A stretch of 64,000 nucleotides of DNA from Cronobacter sakazakii (GTDB lineage Bacteria; Pseudomonadota; Gammaproteobacteria; Enterobacterales; Enterobacteriaceae), in assembly GCF_000982825.1 (NCBI RefSeq), contig NZ_CP011047.1, positions 3,348,001 to 3,412,000 on the forward strand, written 5' to 3'. The translations under genes were made by a program, and so were the position numbers. Positions 31,816 through 41,033 of this stretch are shown piece by piece; the first letter of the stretch is position 1, and the number at the start of each line of letters is the position of its first letter. A model generated the notes under the pieces. The model saw only the letters and a list, made by a program, of their open reading frames with translations, was not told the origin of the DNA and made no database searches.

Positions 31816-34246
31816 GTTATTTTCTGCGTTCAGAAAAGAGAAAGTCTGGGATTTCAACGGCGGCATTCATCCGCCGGAGATGAAAACCCAGTCTAACGGC
31901 ACCCCGCTGCGCCAGTTGCCGCTGCCGGGCCGTTTTATTATTCCGCTCAAACAGCATATCGGCAGCGAAGGCGAGATCTGCGTAGCGCCAGGCGATAAAG
32001 TCCTGCGCGGTCAGCCGCTCACCGTTGGCCGTGGCCGGATGCTGCCAGTGCATGCGCCCACCTCAGGCACCGTAACGGCGATTATGCCGCACCCGACGGC
32101 GCACCCTTCCGCCCTGCCGGAGCTCTCCGTGATTATCGACGCCGATGGCGAAGACAGGTGGATTGCTCGCGACGGCTGGAGCGACTACCAGTGCCGCAGC
32201 CGCGAAGCGCTGATTGAACGTATTCATCAGTTTGGCGTGGCGGGCCTCGGCGGCGCCGGGTTCCCGACCGGCACCAAGCTTCAGGGCGGCGGCGATAAAA
32301 TCGAAACGCTGATTATCAACGCCGCGGAGTGCGAGCCCTATATCACCGCTGACGATCGCCTGATGCAGGATTGCGCCGCGCAGATTATCGACGGTGTGCG
32401 CATCCTTGCCCATATTCTTCAGCCGCGCGAAGTGCTGATCGGCATCGAAGATAACAAACCGCAGGCAATCTCAATGATGCGCGCCGTGCTGCACGGCGAG
32501 CATAAAATTCGCCTGCGCGTTATCCCGACTAAATACCCGTCGGGCGGCGCTAAGCAGCTCACCCAAATCCTGACCGGCAAACAGGTGCCGCATGGGGGGC
32601 GTTCTTCTGACATCGGCGTGCTGATGCAGAACGTCGGTACCGCGTTTGCCGTCAAGCGCGCGATTATCGATGGCGAGCCGCTGACCGAACGCGTAGTGAC
32701 GCTGACAGGCGAAGCCGTCGGCCGTCCGGGTAACGTCTGGGCTCGTATCGGTACGCCGGTGCGCCACCTGCTGGAACACGCCGGGTTTATCCCGACCAGC
32801 GAACAGCTGGTTATCATGGGCGGCCCGCTGATGGGCTTCACCCTGCCCGGCCTCGACGTGCCGGTGGTGAAAATCACTAACTGCCTGCTGGCACCTTCCG
32901 CCACTGAAATGGGCGCGCCGCAGGAAGAGCAGCACTGCATCCGTTGCAGCGCCTGCGCCGACGCCTGCCCGGCCGACCTGCTGCCGCAGCAGCTTTACTG
33001 GTTCAGCGTCGGCCAGCAGCATGATAAAGCCACCGCCCACAATCTGGCGGACTGTATCGAATGCGGCGCGTGTGCGTATGTCTGCCCGAGCAATATTCCG
33101 CTGGTGCAATATTTCCGTCAGGAAAAAGCGGAAATTCGCGCTATCGCCGAAGAAGAAAAACGCGCCGCGGAAGCTAAAGCGCGCTTTGAAGCGCGCCAGG
33201 CCCGTCTCGAACGTGAAAAAACCGCGCGCCTTGAACGCCATAAAAAATCTTCCGTACAGCCTTCAGGCCAGGATCAGGACGCCATTCAGGCGGCGCTGGC
33301 ACGTGTTCGCGAGAAGAAAGGCGATGATCAGCCGATCATAGTGGCCGCCGGGGCGACACCGGATAACAGCGCGGTAATTGCCGCCCGTGAAGCCCGTAAA
33401 GCGGAAGCCCGCGCACGTCAGGCGGAGAAAGTGCAGCAGGAAATGGCCGCGAACAGCTCCGTACCTGCACACGAAGCAACGGAACCGGAAATTGACGCCA
33501 GCGCGGAATCCGTCGACCCGCGTAAAGCCGCCGTCGAAGCCGCCATTGCCCGCGCCAAAGCCCGTAAAGCGGCGCAGGCCGGGGAAAACGCGACCGCAGA
33601 CGAAAAACCTGCCGAACCGGTCGACCCGCGCAAAGCCGCCGTCGAAGCCGCTATCGCCCGCGCCAAAGCGCGTAAAGCGGCGCAGGCCGGGGAAAACGCG
33701 ACCGCAGACGAAAAAACTGCCGAGCAGCTCGACCCGCGCAAAGCTGCCGTCGAAGCCGCCATTGCCCGCGCCAAAGCGCGTAAAGCGGCGCAGGCCGGGG
33801 AAAACGCGACCGCAGACGAAAAACCTGCCGAACCGGTCGACCCGCGCAAAGCCGCCGTTGAAGCCGCTATCGCCCGCGCCAAAGCCCGTAAAGCGGCGCA
33901 GGCGGCTGAAAGCGCCCCAGCGGATGAAACGCATGCCGAACCGGTCGACCCGCGCAAAGCCGCCGTCGAAGCCGCTATTGCCCGCGCTAAAGCCCGTAAA
34001 GCGGCGCAGGCCGGGGAAAACGCGACCGCAGACGAAAAACCTGCCGAGCCGGTCGACCCGCGCAAAGCCGCCGTCGAAGCCGCCATTGCCCGCGCCAAAG
34101 CGCGTAAAGCGGCGCAGGCCGGTGAGCGCGCGCAGGCGGCGAATGAAGAAAATGAAGCGGACGATCCGCGCAAGGCTGCCGTTGCCGCCGCGATTGCCCG
34201 CGTGCAGGCGCGCAAGGCTGCCGAAAAGGTTGTTAACGAGGATTAA
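31808..34246 (+). CDS. rsxC: RsxC, NADH-binding Fe-S subunit with expanded repeat tail
   Basis: 812 aa, longer than E. coli RsxC (740 aa). The body (1-~450) has the NADH/FMN domain (GVAGLGGAGFPTGTKLQGGG, NAAECEPYITADD) and two 4Fe-4S motifs, CIRCSACADACP and CIECGACAYVCP. From ~565 the tail is a tandem array of a 36-residue unit (DPRKAAVEAAIARAKARKAA + GENATADEKPAEPV), six full copies and a diverged seventh. The start at 31808 (MLKLFSAFRKEKVWDF) is chosen by family; the frame is open 29 codons earlier. Its TAA abuts the rsxD ATG. Confidence 0.97.
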   Translation: MLKLFSAFRKEKVWDFNGGIHPPEMKTQSNGTPLRQLPLPGRFIIPLKQHIGSEGEICVAPGDKVLRGQPLTVGRGRMLPVHAPTSGTVTAIMPHPTAHPSALPELSVIIDADGEDRWIARDGWSDYQCRSREALIERIHQFGVAGLGGAGFPTGTKLQGGGDKIETLIINAAECEPYITADDRLMQDCAAQIIDGVRILAHILQPREVLIGIEDNKPQAISMMRAVLHGEHKIRLRVIPTKYPSGGAKQLTQILTGKQVPHGGRSSDIGVLMQNVGTAFAVKRAIIDGEPLTERVVTLTGEAVGRPGNVWARIGTPVRHLLEHAGFIPTSEQLVIMGGPLMGFTLPGLDVPVVKITNCLLAPSATEMGAPQEEQHCIRCSACADACPADLLPQQLYWFSVGQQHDKATAHNLADCIECGACAYVCPSNIPLVQYFRQEKAEIRAIAEEEKRAAEAKARFEARQARLEREKTARLERHKKSSVQPSGQDQDAIQAALARVREKKGDDQPIIVAAGATPDNSAVIAAREARKAEARARQAEKVQQEMAANSSVPAHEATEPEIDASAESVDPRKAAVEAAIARAKARKAAQAGENATADEKPAEPVDPRKAAVEAAIARAKARKAAQAGENATADEKTAEQLDPRKAAVEAAIARAKARKAAQAGENATADEKPAEPVDPRKAAVEAAIARAKARKAAQAAESAPADETHAEPVDPRKAAVEAAIARAKARKAAQAGENATADEKPAEPVDPRKAAVEAAIARAKARKAAQAGERAQAANEENEADDPRKAAVAAAIARVQARKAAEKVVNED
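33512..34234 (+). repeat. 108-bp tandem repeats coding the RsxC tail
   Basis: Units start at 33512, 33620, 33728, 33836, 33944 and 34052, exactly 108 bp apart and almost identical at DNA level, with a diverged unit from 34160. Some are identical over most of their length, a sign of recent unequal exchange or gene conversion. They also keep long antisense frames open. Confidence 0.95.
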
Positions 34247-35299
34247 ATGGTTTTCAGAATCGCGAGTTCCCCTTATACCCATAACCAGCGCCAGACGTCG
34301 CGTATCATGATGCTGGTGACGCTGGCCACCGTGCCGGGCATCGCCGTGCAGTGGTACTTTTTCGGCTACGGCAGCCTGGTGCAGATTCTGTTAGCCATCG
34401 TCAGCGCGCTTGCCAGTGAAGCGCTGGTCATACGCCTGCGCAAACTGCCGCTTAAAAGCCATCTTGGCGACAATTCCGCCCTGCTGACCGGCCTGCTGCT
34501 CGGCGTAAGCATTCCCCCGCTGGCCCCGTGGTGGATGGTCGTGCTCGGCACCGCTTTTGCGGTCATCATCGCCAAACAGCTTTATGGCGGGCTGGGTCAC
34601 AACCCGTTTAACCCGGCGATGATTGGCTACGTGGTGTTGCTTATCTCATTCCCGGTACAGATGACCAACTGGCTGCCGCCTCAGCAGATCGCCGCTACCG
34701 CGCCAGATTTTCTCGACGCTTTACAGGTCATTTTCCACGGCGTCACTGCCAGTGGCGATACGATGTCGCAACTGCGTCTCGGCATTGATGGCGTGAGTCA
34801 GGCGACACCGCTTGATACCTTTAAGACCGGCCTGCATGCAGGTCATCCTGCCGGTGAACTGCTGGCACAGCCGATTTATGGCGGCGCGCTGGCGGGCCTC
34901 GGCTGGCAGTGGGTGAATATCGCTTATCTGGCAGGCGGCCTGTTCCTGCTCGCGCGTGGCACCATCCGCTGGCATATCCCGGTGAGTTTTCTGGTAACGC
35001 TCGCGGTGTGCTCGACGCTCGGCTGGCTTATCGCGCCGGAGAAATTCCTGTCGCCGCTGATGCATCTGCTCTCGGGCGCAACGATGCTTGGCGCGTTCTT
35101 TATTCTTACCGACCCGGTCACGGCCTCTACCACGAACAAAGGACGTCTGGTCTTCGGCGCGCTGGCGGGCCTGCTGGTGTGGCTGATTCGAAGCTTTGGC
35201 GGCTACCCGGACGGCGTGGCGTTCGCCGTGCTGCTGGCCAACATCACCGTGCCGCTCATCGATTACTACACCCGCCCGCGGGTTTATGGTCACCGGTAA
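34247..35299 (+). CDS. rsxD: RsxD, electron-transport complex membrane subunit
   Basis: 350-aa inner-membrane protein (RnfD/NqrB type, nine or more helices) carrying FMN in the family; conserved NPFNPAMIGYVVLLISFP and the flavin-attachment region DGVSQATPLDTFK (Thr). The end, ITVPLIDYYTRPRVYGHR, matches E. coli. It starts directly on the rsxC stop codon without spacer and is followed by rsxG after nine bases. Confidence 0.97.
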   Translation: MVFRIASSPYTHNQRQTSRIMMLVTLATVPGIAVQWYFFGYGSLVQILLAIVSALASEALVIRLRKLPLKSHLGDNSALLTGLLLGVSIPPLAPWWMVVLGTAFAVIIAKQLYGGLGHNPFNPAMIGYVVLLISFPVQMTNWLPPQQIAATAPDFLDALQVIFHGVTASGDTMSQLRLGIDGVSQATPLDTFKTGLHAGHPAGELLAQPIYGGALAGLGWQWVNIAYLAGGLFLLARGTIRWHIPVSFLVTLAVCSTLGWLIAPEKFLSPLMHLLSGATMLGAFFILTDPVTASTTNKGRLVFGALAGLLVWLIRSFGGYPDGVAFAVLLANITVPLIDYYTRPRVYGHR

Positions 35300-35308
35300 G
35301 GAGAGCCC

Positions 35309-35935
35309 ATGCTTAAGACGATTCAGAAACATGGCGTGACGCTCGCCGTTTTCGCGGCCCTGACAACCGGGCTGACCGCGATGGTTAATGCGCTGACGAA
35401 GACCACCATCGAAGGCCAGGCGGCGCTACAGCAGAAACAGCTGTTCGATCAGGTGCTGCCGCCAGAGATGTATGACAATGATATTCAGCAAAGCTGCTAT
35501 CTTGTCAGTGCGCCCGCGCTGGGGCGTGGCGAAAAACAGCTATGGGTGGCGCGTAAAGGCGATACGCCGGTGGCGGTCGTGATGCAGGCAACCGCGCCGG
35601 ATGGCTATTCCGGTGCGATACAGTTGCTCGTTGGTGCGGATTTCAAAGGCACCGTGCTCGGCACCCGCGTGACGGAGCATCACGAGACGCCAGGGCTTGG
35701 CGATAAAATAGAAACCCGCATCAGCGACTGGATAACCGGTTTTGCCGGCCAGGTTATCCATGGGCCGAATGATACTCGCTGGGCGGTGAAAAAAGATGGC
35801 GGCCAGTTCGATCAGTTTACTGGCGCGACGATTACGCCGCGTGCGGTCGTCAATGCGGTTAAACGCGCGGGGCTGTACGCGCAGACGCTGGAGCCGCAGC
35901 TTTCCACCCTGCCTTCCTGTGGAGAAAACCCATGA
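35309..35935 (+). CDS. rsxG: RsxG, FMN-binding subunit of Rsx complex
   Basis: 208 aa (206 in E. coli). One N-terminal anchor helix (GVTLAVFAALTTGLTAMVNAL), then a periplasmic FMN-binding domain with the covalent flavinylation motif FTGATITPRAVV (Thr of S/TGAT). TRVTEHHETPGLGDKIE is conserved. GGAGAG precedes the ATG. It overlaps rsxE by four bases (ATGA). Confidence 0.97.
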   Translation: MLKTIQKHGVTLAVFAALTTGLTAMVNALTKTTIEGQAALQQKQLFDQVLPPEMYDNDIQQSCYLVSAPALGRGEKQLWVARKGDTPVAVVMQATAPDGYSGAIQLLVGADFKGTVLGTRVTEHHETPGLGDKIETRISDWITGFAGQVIHGPNDTRWAVKKDGGQFDQFTGATITPRAVVNAVKRAGLYAQTLEPQLSTLPSCGENP

Positions 35936-36618
35936 ATGACGTGAAATCGATTCTGGTTAACGGGTTATGGAAAAATAACTCGGCGCTGGTGCAGTTGCTC
36001 GGCATGTGTCCGCTGCTGGCTGTGACGTCCACGGCGACGAACGCGCTCGGCCTTGGCCTTGCGACCACGCTGGTACTGACGCTCACCAACGCCTCTATTT
36101 CCGCGTTTCGGCGCTGGATGCCGGGCGAGATCCGTATCCCCATTTACGTGATGATTATCGCGGCGGTAGTGAGCATCGTGCAGATGTTGATAAATGCTTA
36201 CGCGTTCGGTCTGTATCAGTCGCTCGGCATTTTCATCCCGCTTATCGTGACGAACTGTATTGTGGTTGGCCGCGCGGAAGCGTTCGCCGCCAAAAACGGC
36301 CCGCTGCTCTCGGCGCTTGACGGTTTTGCGATTGGCCTGGGTGCCACCGGTGCGATGTTCGTGCTGGGCTCGCTGCGTGAAATCCTCGGCAACGGCACGC
36401 TGTTTGACGGCGCTGACGGCCTGCTCGGCAGCTGGGCGCGCGTGCTGCGCATCGAGGTGTTCCACACCGATACCCCCTTCCTGCTGGCGATGCTGCCGCC
36501 TGGCGCGTTTATCGGCCTCGGTATGATGCTGGCGGTGAAATACCTGATTGACGAGCGTATGAAACGCCGCGCCGCGAAGCCGGTTGTCGTGGAGGCCGCG
36601 GCGGAAAAAGCGTCATGA
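35932..36618 (+). CDS. rsxE: RsxE, electron-transport complex membrane subunit
   Basis: 228-aa membrane subunit related to RsxA (six helices) with LVQLLGMCPLLAVTSTATNALG and LIVTNCIVVGRAEAFAA, whose cysteines match the RnfE pattern. Last rsx gene; its stop overlaps the start of nth (ATGA), as in E. coli, so DNA repair and Rsx genes share a transcript. Confidence 0.97.
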   Translation: MNDVKSILVNGLWKNNSALVQLLGMCPLLAVTSTATNALGLGLATTLVLTLTNASISAFRRWMPGEIRIPIYVMIIAAVVSIVQMLINAYAFGLYQSLGIFIPLIVTNCIVVGRAEAFAAKNGPLLSALDGFAIGLGATGAMFVLGSLREILGNGTLFDGADGLLGSWARVLRIEVFHTDTPFLLAMLPPGAFIGLGMMLAVKYLIDERMKRRAAKPVVVEAAAEKAS

Positions 36619-37250
36619 ATCAGGCAAAACGCATCGAAATCCTTACCCGGCTTCGCGCTAACAATCCGCATCCGACAACCGAACTGCATTTCACCAGTCC
36701 GTTTGAGCTACTGATAGCCGTTCTGCTCTCGGCGCAGGCTACCGACGTGAGCGTGAATAAAGCCACAGCCAAGCTCTACCCCGTCGCCAATACGCCCGAA
36801 GCGATGCTGGCGCTCGGGGTGGACGGCGTAAAGGAGTACATCAAAACTATCGGGCTGTTTAACAGCAAAGCGGAAAATGTGATCAAAACCTGCCGTATTC
36901 TTCTTGAGAAACACGGCGGCGAAGTGCCTGAAGACCGCGCAGCGCTGGAAGCACTGCCCGGCGTCGGGCGTAAAACAGCCAATGTGGTGCTGAACACCGC
37001 GTTCGGCTGGCCGACTATCGCGGTTGACACCCATATTTTTCGCGTCAGCAATCGCACAAAATTCGCGCCCGGTAAGAATGTCGACGCGGTGGAAGAGAAG
37101 CTGTTAAAAGTGGTGCCAGCCGAGTTTAAAGTGGATTGCCATCACTGGCTTATTCTCCATGGGCGCTATACCTGCATCGCGCGTAAGCCGCGCTGCGGCT
37201 CCTGCATTATTGAAGATCTCTGCGAATACGCTGAAAAAATGTACGATTAA
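36615..37250 (+). CDS. nth: Endonuclease III (Nth) DNA glycosylase/AP lyase
   Basis: 211-aa base-excision-repair enzyme removing oxidised pyrimidines. Helix-hairpin-helix and catalytic lysine in LPGVGRKTANVVL, catalytic aspartate in VDTHIFRVSNR, and a C-terminal 4Fe-4S cluster with spacing C-x6-C-x2-C-x5-C (CIARKPRCGSCIIEDLC). Length equals the E. coli enzyme (211). A hairpin follows nine bases after the stop. Confidence 0.98.
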   Translation: MNQAKRIEILTRLRANNPHPTTELHFTSPFELLIAVLLSAQATDVSVNKATAKLYPVANTPEAMLALGVDGVKEYIKTIGLFNSKAENVIKTCRILLEKHGGEVPEDRAALEALPGVGRKTANVVLNTAFGWPTIAVDTHIFRVSNRTKFAPGKNVDAVEEKLLKVVPAEFKVDCHHWLILHGRYTCIARKPRCGSCIIEDLCEYAEKMYD

Positions 37251-37258
37251 TTCACAAC

Positions 37259-37290
37259 GCGGCGGATGTCACCTTTGTCACATCCGCCGC
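37259..37290. terminator. Hairpin after nth
   Basis: 11-bp perfect stem GCGGCGGATGT / ACATCCGCCGC with a 10-nt loop. There is no T-run, so it may act as an RNA-stabilising end or with Rho. Confidence 0.6.
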
Positions 37291-37841
37291 CCGATTAAGC
37301 TCCTGCAATCCGTCTCGTTAGCGTTTTTAGCCGTCCAAAATCCCGTCTTAAATCAGTTCGCCAGGTTGATCGTTTTTTTTCGACAGGAATTTTCTATAGA
37401 TTTGTGAGAATTATCACACTCGCAACATTCTGTTAAATTTCCGTTGCATTATTGGGCTCAAAGCCTTGTGGCACCTCGGTTATCACCGTCACCAATAATA
37501 TATATATCGGACATTCTCTGATAATCAGGTCTATATGACTACCTGACCGGCATTTCAGCAGAACATATAACCAAATACCGCTTCAGCGCCCGTTTCAGCA
37601 GTTAAAAAATCTACAATAGTCATTATCATGAAATTTAACGCTGAGCCTTAGCGGAACGACTGGCGGATTATCCCGCCCGGCTTATATGTAACAGATTATT
37701 ACAAAAGCCTTGTGCCAGCGGTCAGGATAGTGAACATTACCCGCCGTTTCTCACTTCATATAACAATAAAAGCGCATGCCGCCAGGCACCACGCGCATAC
37801 CACCCCCGCGGTTAATGCGGGCTGTAAAAAAAGAGGTATAT
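37291..37841. other. 550-bp upstream region of dtpA
   Basis: Gene-free, AT-rich. Holds a consensus CRP-type palindrome (separate entry) and, just before the ribosome site, a small hairpin CCCGC/GCGGG (37805-37821). E. coli dtpA also has a long upstream region and is controlled by OmpR and by CRP-linked signals. Confidence 0.6.
37403..37418. promoter_or_regulatory. CRP-type palindrome, full consensus arms
   Basis: TGTGA-GAATTA-TCACA: both arms are exact consensus. It is 424 nt upstream of the dtpA start, so it acts on a distal promoter if it controls dtpA. Confidence 0.65.
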
Positions 37842-39341
37842 GTGTCGACTGCAAACAAAAAACCAGCAGAAAGCGTGAGTATGAACGCTTTCAAACAACC
37901 GAAATCGTTTTATCTGATTTTCTCGATCGAGTTATGGGAGCGTTTCGGTTACTACGGCCTGCAAGGGATCATGGCCGTTTACCTGGTCAAACAGCTGGGT
38001 ATGTCGGAAGCGGATTCCATTACGTTGTTCTCCTCCTTCAGCGCGCTGGTGTATGGCCTGGTGGCTATCGGCGGCTGGCTGGGCGATAAAGTGCTCGGCA
38101 CCAAACGCGTCATTATGCTCGGCACCATTGTGCTGGCTATCGGCTATGCGCTGGTGGCGTGGTCTGGTCACGATGCCGGTATCGTTTACTTCGGTATGGC
38201 GACCATCGCGGTAGGTAATGGCCTGTTTAAAGCTAACCCGTCGTCCCTGCTCTCAACCTGCTATGAGAAAGATGACCCGCGTCTCGACGGCGCATTCACC
38301 ATGTATTACATGGCGATTAACATCGGTTCGTTCTTCTCCATGCTGGCGACCCCGTGGCTCGCTGATAAATTCGGCTGGAGCGTGGCGTTCTCGCTGAGCT
38401 TTGTCGGTATGCTCATCACCCTCGTGAACTTCATCTTCTGCAAGAAGTGGGTGAAAGATTACGGCTCAAAACCCGACTTCGCGCCGCTGCACGTGGGCAA
38501 ACTGCTGGCGACTATCGCAGGTATCGTGGTGCTGGTCGCTATCGCCACCTGGCTGCTGCACAACCAGGGCATCGCACGTATGGTGCTTGGCGTGGTCGCT
38601 CTCGGTATCGTGATTATTTTTGCGAAAGAGGCCTTTGCCATGCAGGGTGCCGCGCGCCGCAAAATGATCGTCGCGTTTATTCTCATGCTGGAGGCGATTG
38701 TGTTCTTCGTGCTGTACCAGCAGATGCCGACGTCTCTGAACTTCTTCGCTATCCGTAACGTGGAACACTCAATTCTGGGTATCGCGTTCCAGCCGGAGCA
38801 GTTCCAGGCGCTTAACCCGTTCTGGATCATGATTGGTAGCCCGATTCTGGCCGCTATCTATAACAAGCTGGGCGACCGCCTGCCGATGCCGTTTAAATTC
38901 ACCATCGGTATGCTGCTGTGCTCTGGCGCGTTCCTGGTGCTGCCGCTGGGCGCGAAATTCGCCTCGGATGCCGGTATCGTCTTCGTAAACTGGCTTATTC
39001 TGAGCTACGCGCTGCAGAGTATCGGCGAACTGATGATTTCCGGCCTCGGCCTTGCGATGGTTGCGCAGCTGGTGCCTCAGCGCCTGATGGGCTTCATCAT
39101 GGGTAGCTGGTTCCTGACCACGGCTGGCGCGGCGATGATCGCCGGTAAAGTGGCTAACCTGATGGCCGTGCCGGAAAACGTGACCGACCCGCTGCAGTCG
39201 CTGGACGTTTACGGCCGCGTCTTCATGCAGATTGGTATCGCCACCGGCGTAATCGCCGTGCTGATGCTGCTCACGGCTCCCCTGCTGAACCGCATGACGC
39301 AGGATGATAACGCGACAGAAACGGATACCGCACACGCGTAA
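37842..39341 (+). CDS. dtpA: Dipeptide/tripeptide permease A (POT/PTR family)
   Basis: 499-aa proton-coupled peptide importer with 14 helices. The POT signature ELWERFGYYGLQGIMAVYL lies at residues ~30-48 and FYLIFSIE before it; the second signature region is GNGLFKANPSSLL. Start is GTG at 37842 (VSTANKKPAESVS), with AAGAGG upstream, as in E. coli; the frame is open 22 codons further but that part is not family sequence. A terminator follows. Confidence 0.97.
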   Translation: MSTANKKPAESVSMNAFKQPKSFYLIFSIELWERFGYYGLQGIMAVYLVKQLGMSEADSITLFSSFSALVYGLVAIGGWLGDKVLGTKRVIMLGTIVLAIGYALVAWSGHDAGIVYFGMATIAVGNGLFKANPSSLLSTCYEKDDPRLDGAFTMYYMAINIGSFFSMLATPWLADKFGWSVAFSLSFVGMLITLVNFIFCKKWVKDYGSKPDFAPLHVGKLLATIAGIVVLVAIATWLLHNQGIARMVLGVVALGIVIIFAKEAFAMQGAARRKMIVAFILMLEAIVFFVLYQQMPTSLNFFAIRNVEHSILGIAFQPEQFQALNPFWIMIGSPILAAIYNKLGDRLPMPFKFTIGMLLCSGAFLVLPLGAKFASDAGIVFVNWLILSYALQSIGELMISGLGLAMVAQLVPQRLMGFIMGSWFLTTAGAAMIAGKVANLMAVPENVTDPLQSLDVYGRVFMQIGIATGVIAVLMLLTAPLLNRMTQDDNATETDTAHA

Positions 39342-39363
39342 CCGTTCGGGAAACGTTGTTCAG

Positions 39364-39396
39364 GCCGTCAGATTTCATGCTGGCGGCTTTTTTTTT
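39364..39396 (+). terminator. Terminator after dtpA
   Basis: 8-bp stem GCCGTCAG / CTGGCGGC (one G-U pair), followed by nine T. Confidence 0.88.
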
Positions 39397-39449
39397 ACCC
39401 GTTCGCGCTCTACCATAATTTGGTTTATTCATGAGAAGGGAGCATTGCC

Positions 39450-40058
39450 ATGAAACTGTTTTACAAAGCCGGCGCGTGTTCGCTTTCGCCGCACATCATT
39501 CTGCGCGAAGCCAATATCGATTTTACGCTGGTGGCGGTGGATCTGGCCGCCAAACGCACGGAAACTGGCGAAGACTATCTGACTATCAACCCGAAAGGTC
39601 AGGTGCCGGCGCTGCTGCTGGATGACAATACGCTGCTGACAGAAGGCGTGGCTATTGTGCAGTACATCGCAGATCTTGTCCCGGACCGTCAGTTGCTCGC
39701 GCCGGTTGGCAGTATGACCCGTTACCATACGCTGGAGTGGCTGAACTATATCGCCACCGAGCTGCACAAAGGCTTTACGCCCCTGTTCCGCCCGGATACG
39801 CCGGATGAGTACAAGACCATCGCACGCGCGCAGCTGCAGAAGAAATTCGCGTACGTGAATGAGGCGCTGGCGCAGAAACAGTGGCTGATGGGGCTGCGCT
39901 TCAGCGTGGCGGATGCATATCTGTTTACCGTGCTGAACTGGGCGAAAGCGGTCGGACTTGAGATGCAGGCGTTTGACAATATCGCTGACTACCATGCCCG
40001 CGTGAAAGCGCGCCCTGCCGTGGCAGCCGCGCTCAAAGCGGAAGGTCTGAGCGCGTAA
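39450..40058 (+). CDS. gstA: Glutathione S-transferase, beta class
   Basis: 202-aa cytosolic enzyme conjugating glutathione to electrophiles. N-terminal thioredoxin-like domain starts MKLFYKAGACSLSPH with the beta-class Cys10; NPKGQVPALLLDD binds the gamma-glutamyl part. The helical C-terminal domain has LFRPDTPDEY and FSVADAYLFTVLNW. Length as E. coli GstA (201). GGGAGC upstream. Confidence 0.97.
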   Translation: MKLFYKAGACSLSPHIILREANIDFTLVAVDLAAKRTETGEDYLTINPKGQVPALLLDDNTLLTEGVAIVQYIADLVPDRQLLAPVGSMTRYHTLEWLNYIATELHKGFTPLFRPDTPDEYKTIARAQLQKKFAYVNEALAQKQWLMGLRFSVADAYLFTVLNWAKAVGLEMQAFDNIADYHARVKARPAVAAALKAEGLSA

Positions 40059-40068
40059 CACCTGTCAG

Positions 40069-40100
40069 CGCCGCGTCTGTTGCAGACGCGGCGTTTTTTT
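40069..40100. terminator. Bidirectional terminator between gstA and pdxY
   Basis: 11-bp perfect stem CGCCGCGTCTG / CAGACGCGGCG, 3-nt loop, then seven T; the last T residues overlap the pdxY stop codon. Confidence 0.92.
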
Positions 40101-40959
40101 ACAGTTTCACTGCCGTGAAGTAGTGCTCAGGCTGCGCGATGCCGTCCTGCGCCGCCACGACCTGCAATTCATACTCTTCCATGCGTTTGGTGGTCACCAT
40201 GATGTCGTAGACCGCCGCCGTCACATGTTCCAGCGCCTCACGAAGCGTCGCGCCCTGTAACAGTTTCACCAGTAGCAGACCACTCGTCACGTCACCCACG
40301 CCAACCGGCTGACGCGCGCCGAAATCCACCAGCGGGCGGCTGATATGCCAGGCCTCGTCGGATGTCACCAGCAGCATTTCGAAACGATCCTGATGATATC
40401 CTGCACGCGCCAGATGTTTTACCAGCACAATTTGCGGGCCGCGGGCGATAAGCTCACGCGCGGTCGCGACCGCCTCATCAACGCTTGCTACCGCATGGCC
40501 GCTGAGCATTTCGAGCTCCAGCAGATTCGGCGCGATGATATCACTTGCCGGCAGCGCGAAACGCGCGTGAAACTCCGCCACACCCGGTGCCACGATGCAG
40601 CCCTTTTCCGGGTGGCCCATCACCGGATCGCAGAAATATTTCGCCTGCGGATTGGCCGCCTTCACCTGACGGACAATCTCCAGAATATGCTCGCCCTGCT
40701 CCGCCGACCCCAGATAGCCGCTCAGCACCGCGTCACAGCGCGACAGCTGGCCGATAGCCGCGATGCCCTGCACGATTTCCGTCAGATGCGACGGCGGCAT
40801 CACCGTGCCCGTCCACTGGCCATACTGCGTGTGGTTGGAAAACTGCACCGTATTAAGCGGCCAGACATTGGCGCCCAGACGGCGCATCGGGAATTCAGCC
40901 GCGCTGTTGCCGGCGTGACCAAACACCACGTGAGACTGAATGGCGAGAATATTCTTCAT
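40099..40959 (-). CDS. pdxY: Pyridoxal kinase 2 (PdxY)
   Basis: 286-aa ribokinase-family enzyme phosphorylating pyridoxal in vitamin B6 salvage. Substrate region QSHVVFGHAGNSAAEFPMRR, ATP/metal region FCDPVMGHPEKGCIV, and catalytic GVGDVTSGLLL with Asp near 221. It follows tyrS on the same strand with a terminator between, the E. coli arrangement (pdxH-tyrS-pdxY). Confidence 0.97.
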   Translation of the reverse strand: MKNILAIQSHVVFGHAGNSAAEFPMRRLGANVWPLNTVQFSNHTQYGQWTGTVMPPSHLTEIVQGIAAIGQLSRCDAVLSGYLGSAEQGEHILEIVRQVKAANPQAKYFCDPVMGHPEKGCIVAPGVAEFHARFALPASDIIAPNLLELEMLSGHAVASVDEAVATARELIARGPQIVLVKHLARAGYHQDRFEMLLVTSDEAWHISRPLVDFGARQPVGVGDVTSGLLLVKLLQGATLREALEHVTAAVYDIMVTTKRMEEYELQVVAAQDGIAQPEHYFTAVKL

Positions 40960-40989
40960 GATTTTCCGGGTGAAACGAGAGGTCGGGTT

Positions 40990-41018
40990 AAAAATAAAGG
41001 GCGTGGTTTCCCACGCCC
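40990..41018 (-). terminator. Terminator after tyrS (minus strand)
   Basis: 8-bp stem GGGCGTGG / CCACGCCC; on the minus strand it is followed by TTTATTTTT (complement of 40990-40998). It partly uncouples pdxY from tyrS. Confidence 0.85.
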
Positions 41019-41033
41019 TTGACTGGCTGAGTG

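Noticed and set aside
33263..34310. Several long open frames on both strands over the rsxC tail
   Set aside because: They stay open only because the 108-bp repeat has no stop in those frames; the real product is RsxC.
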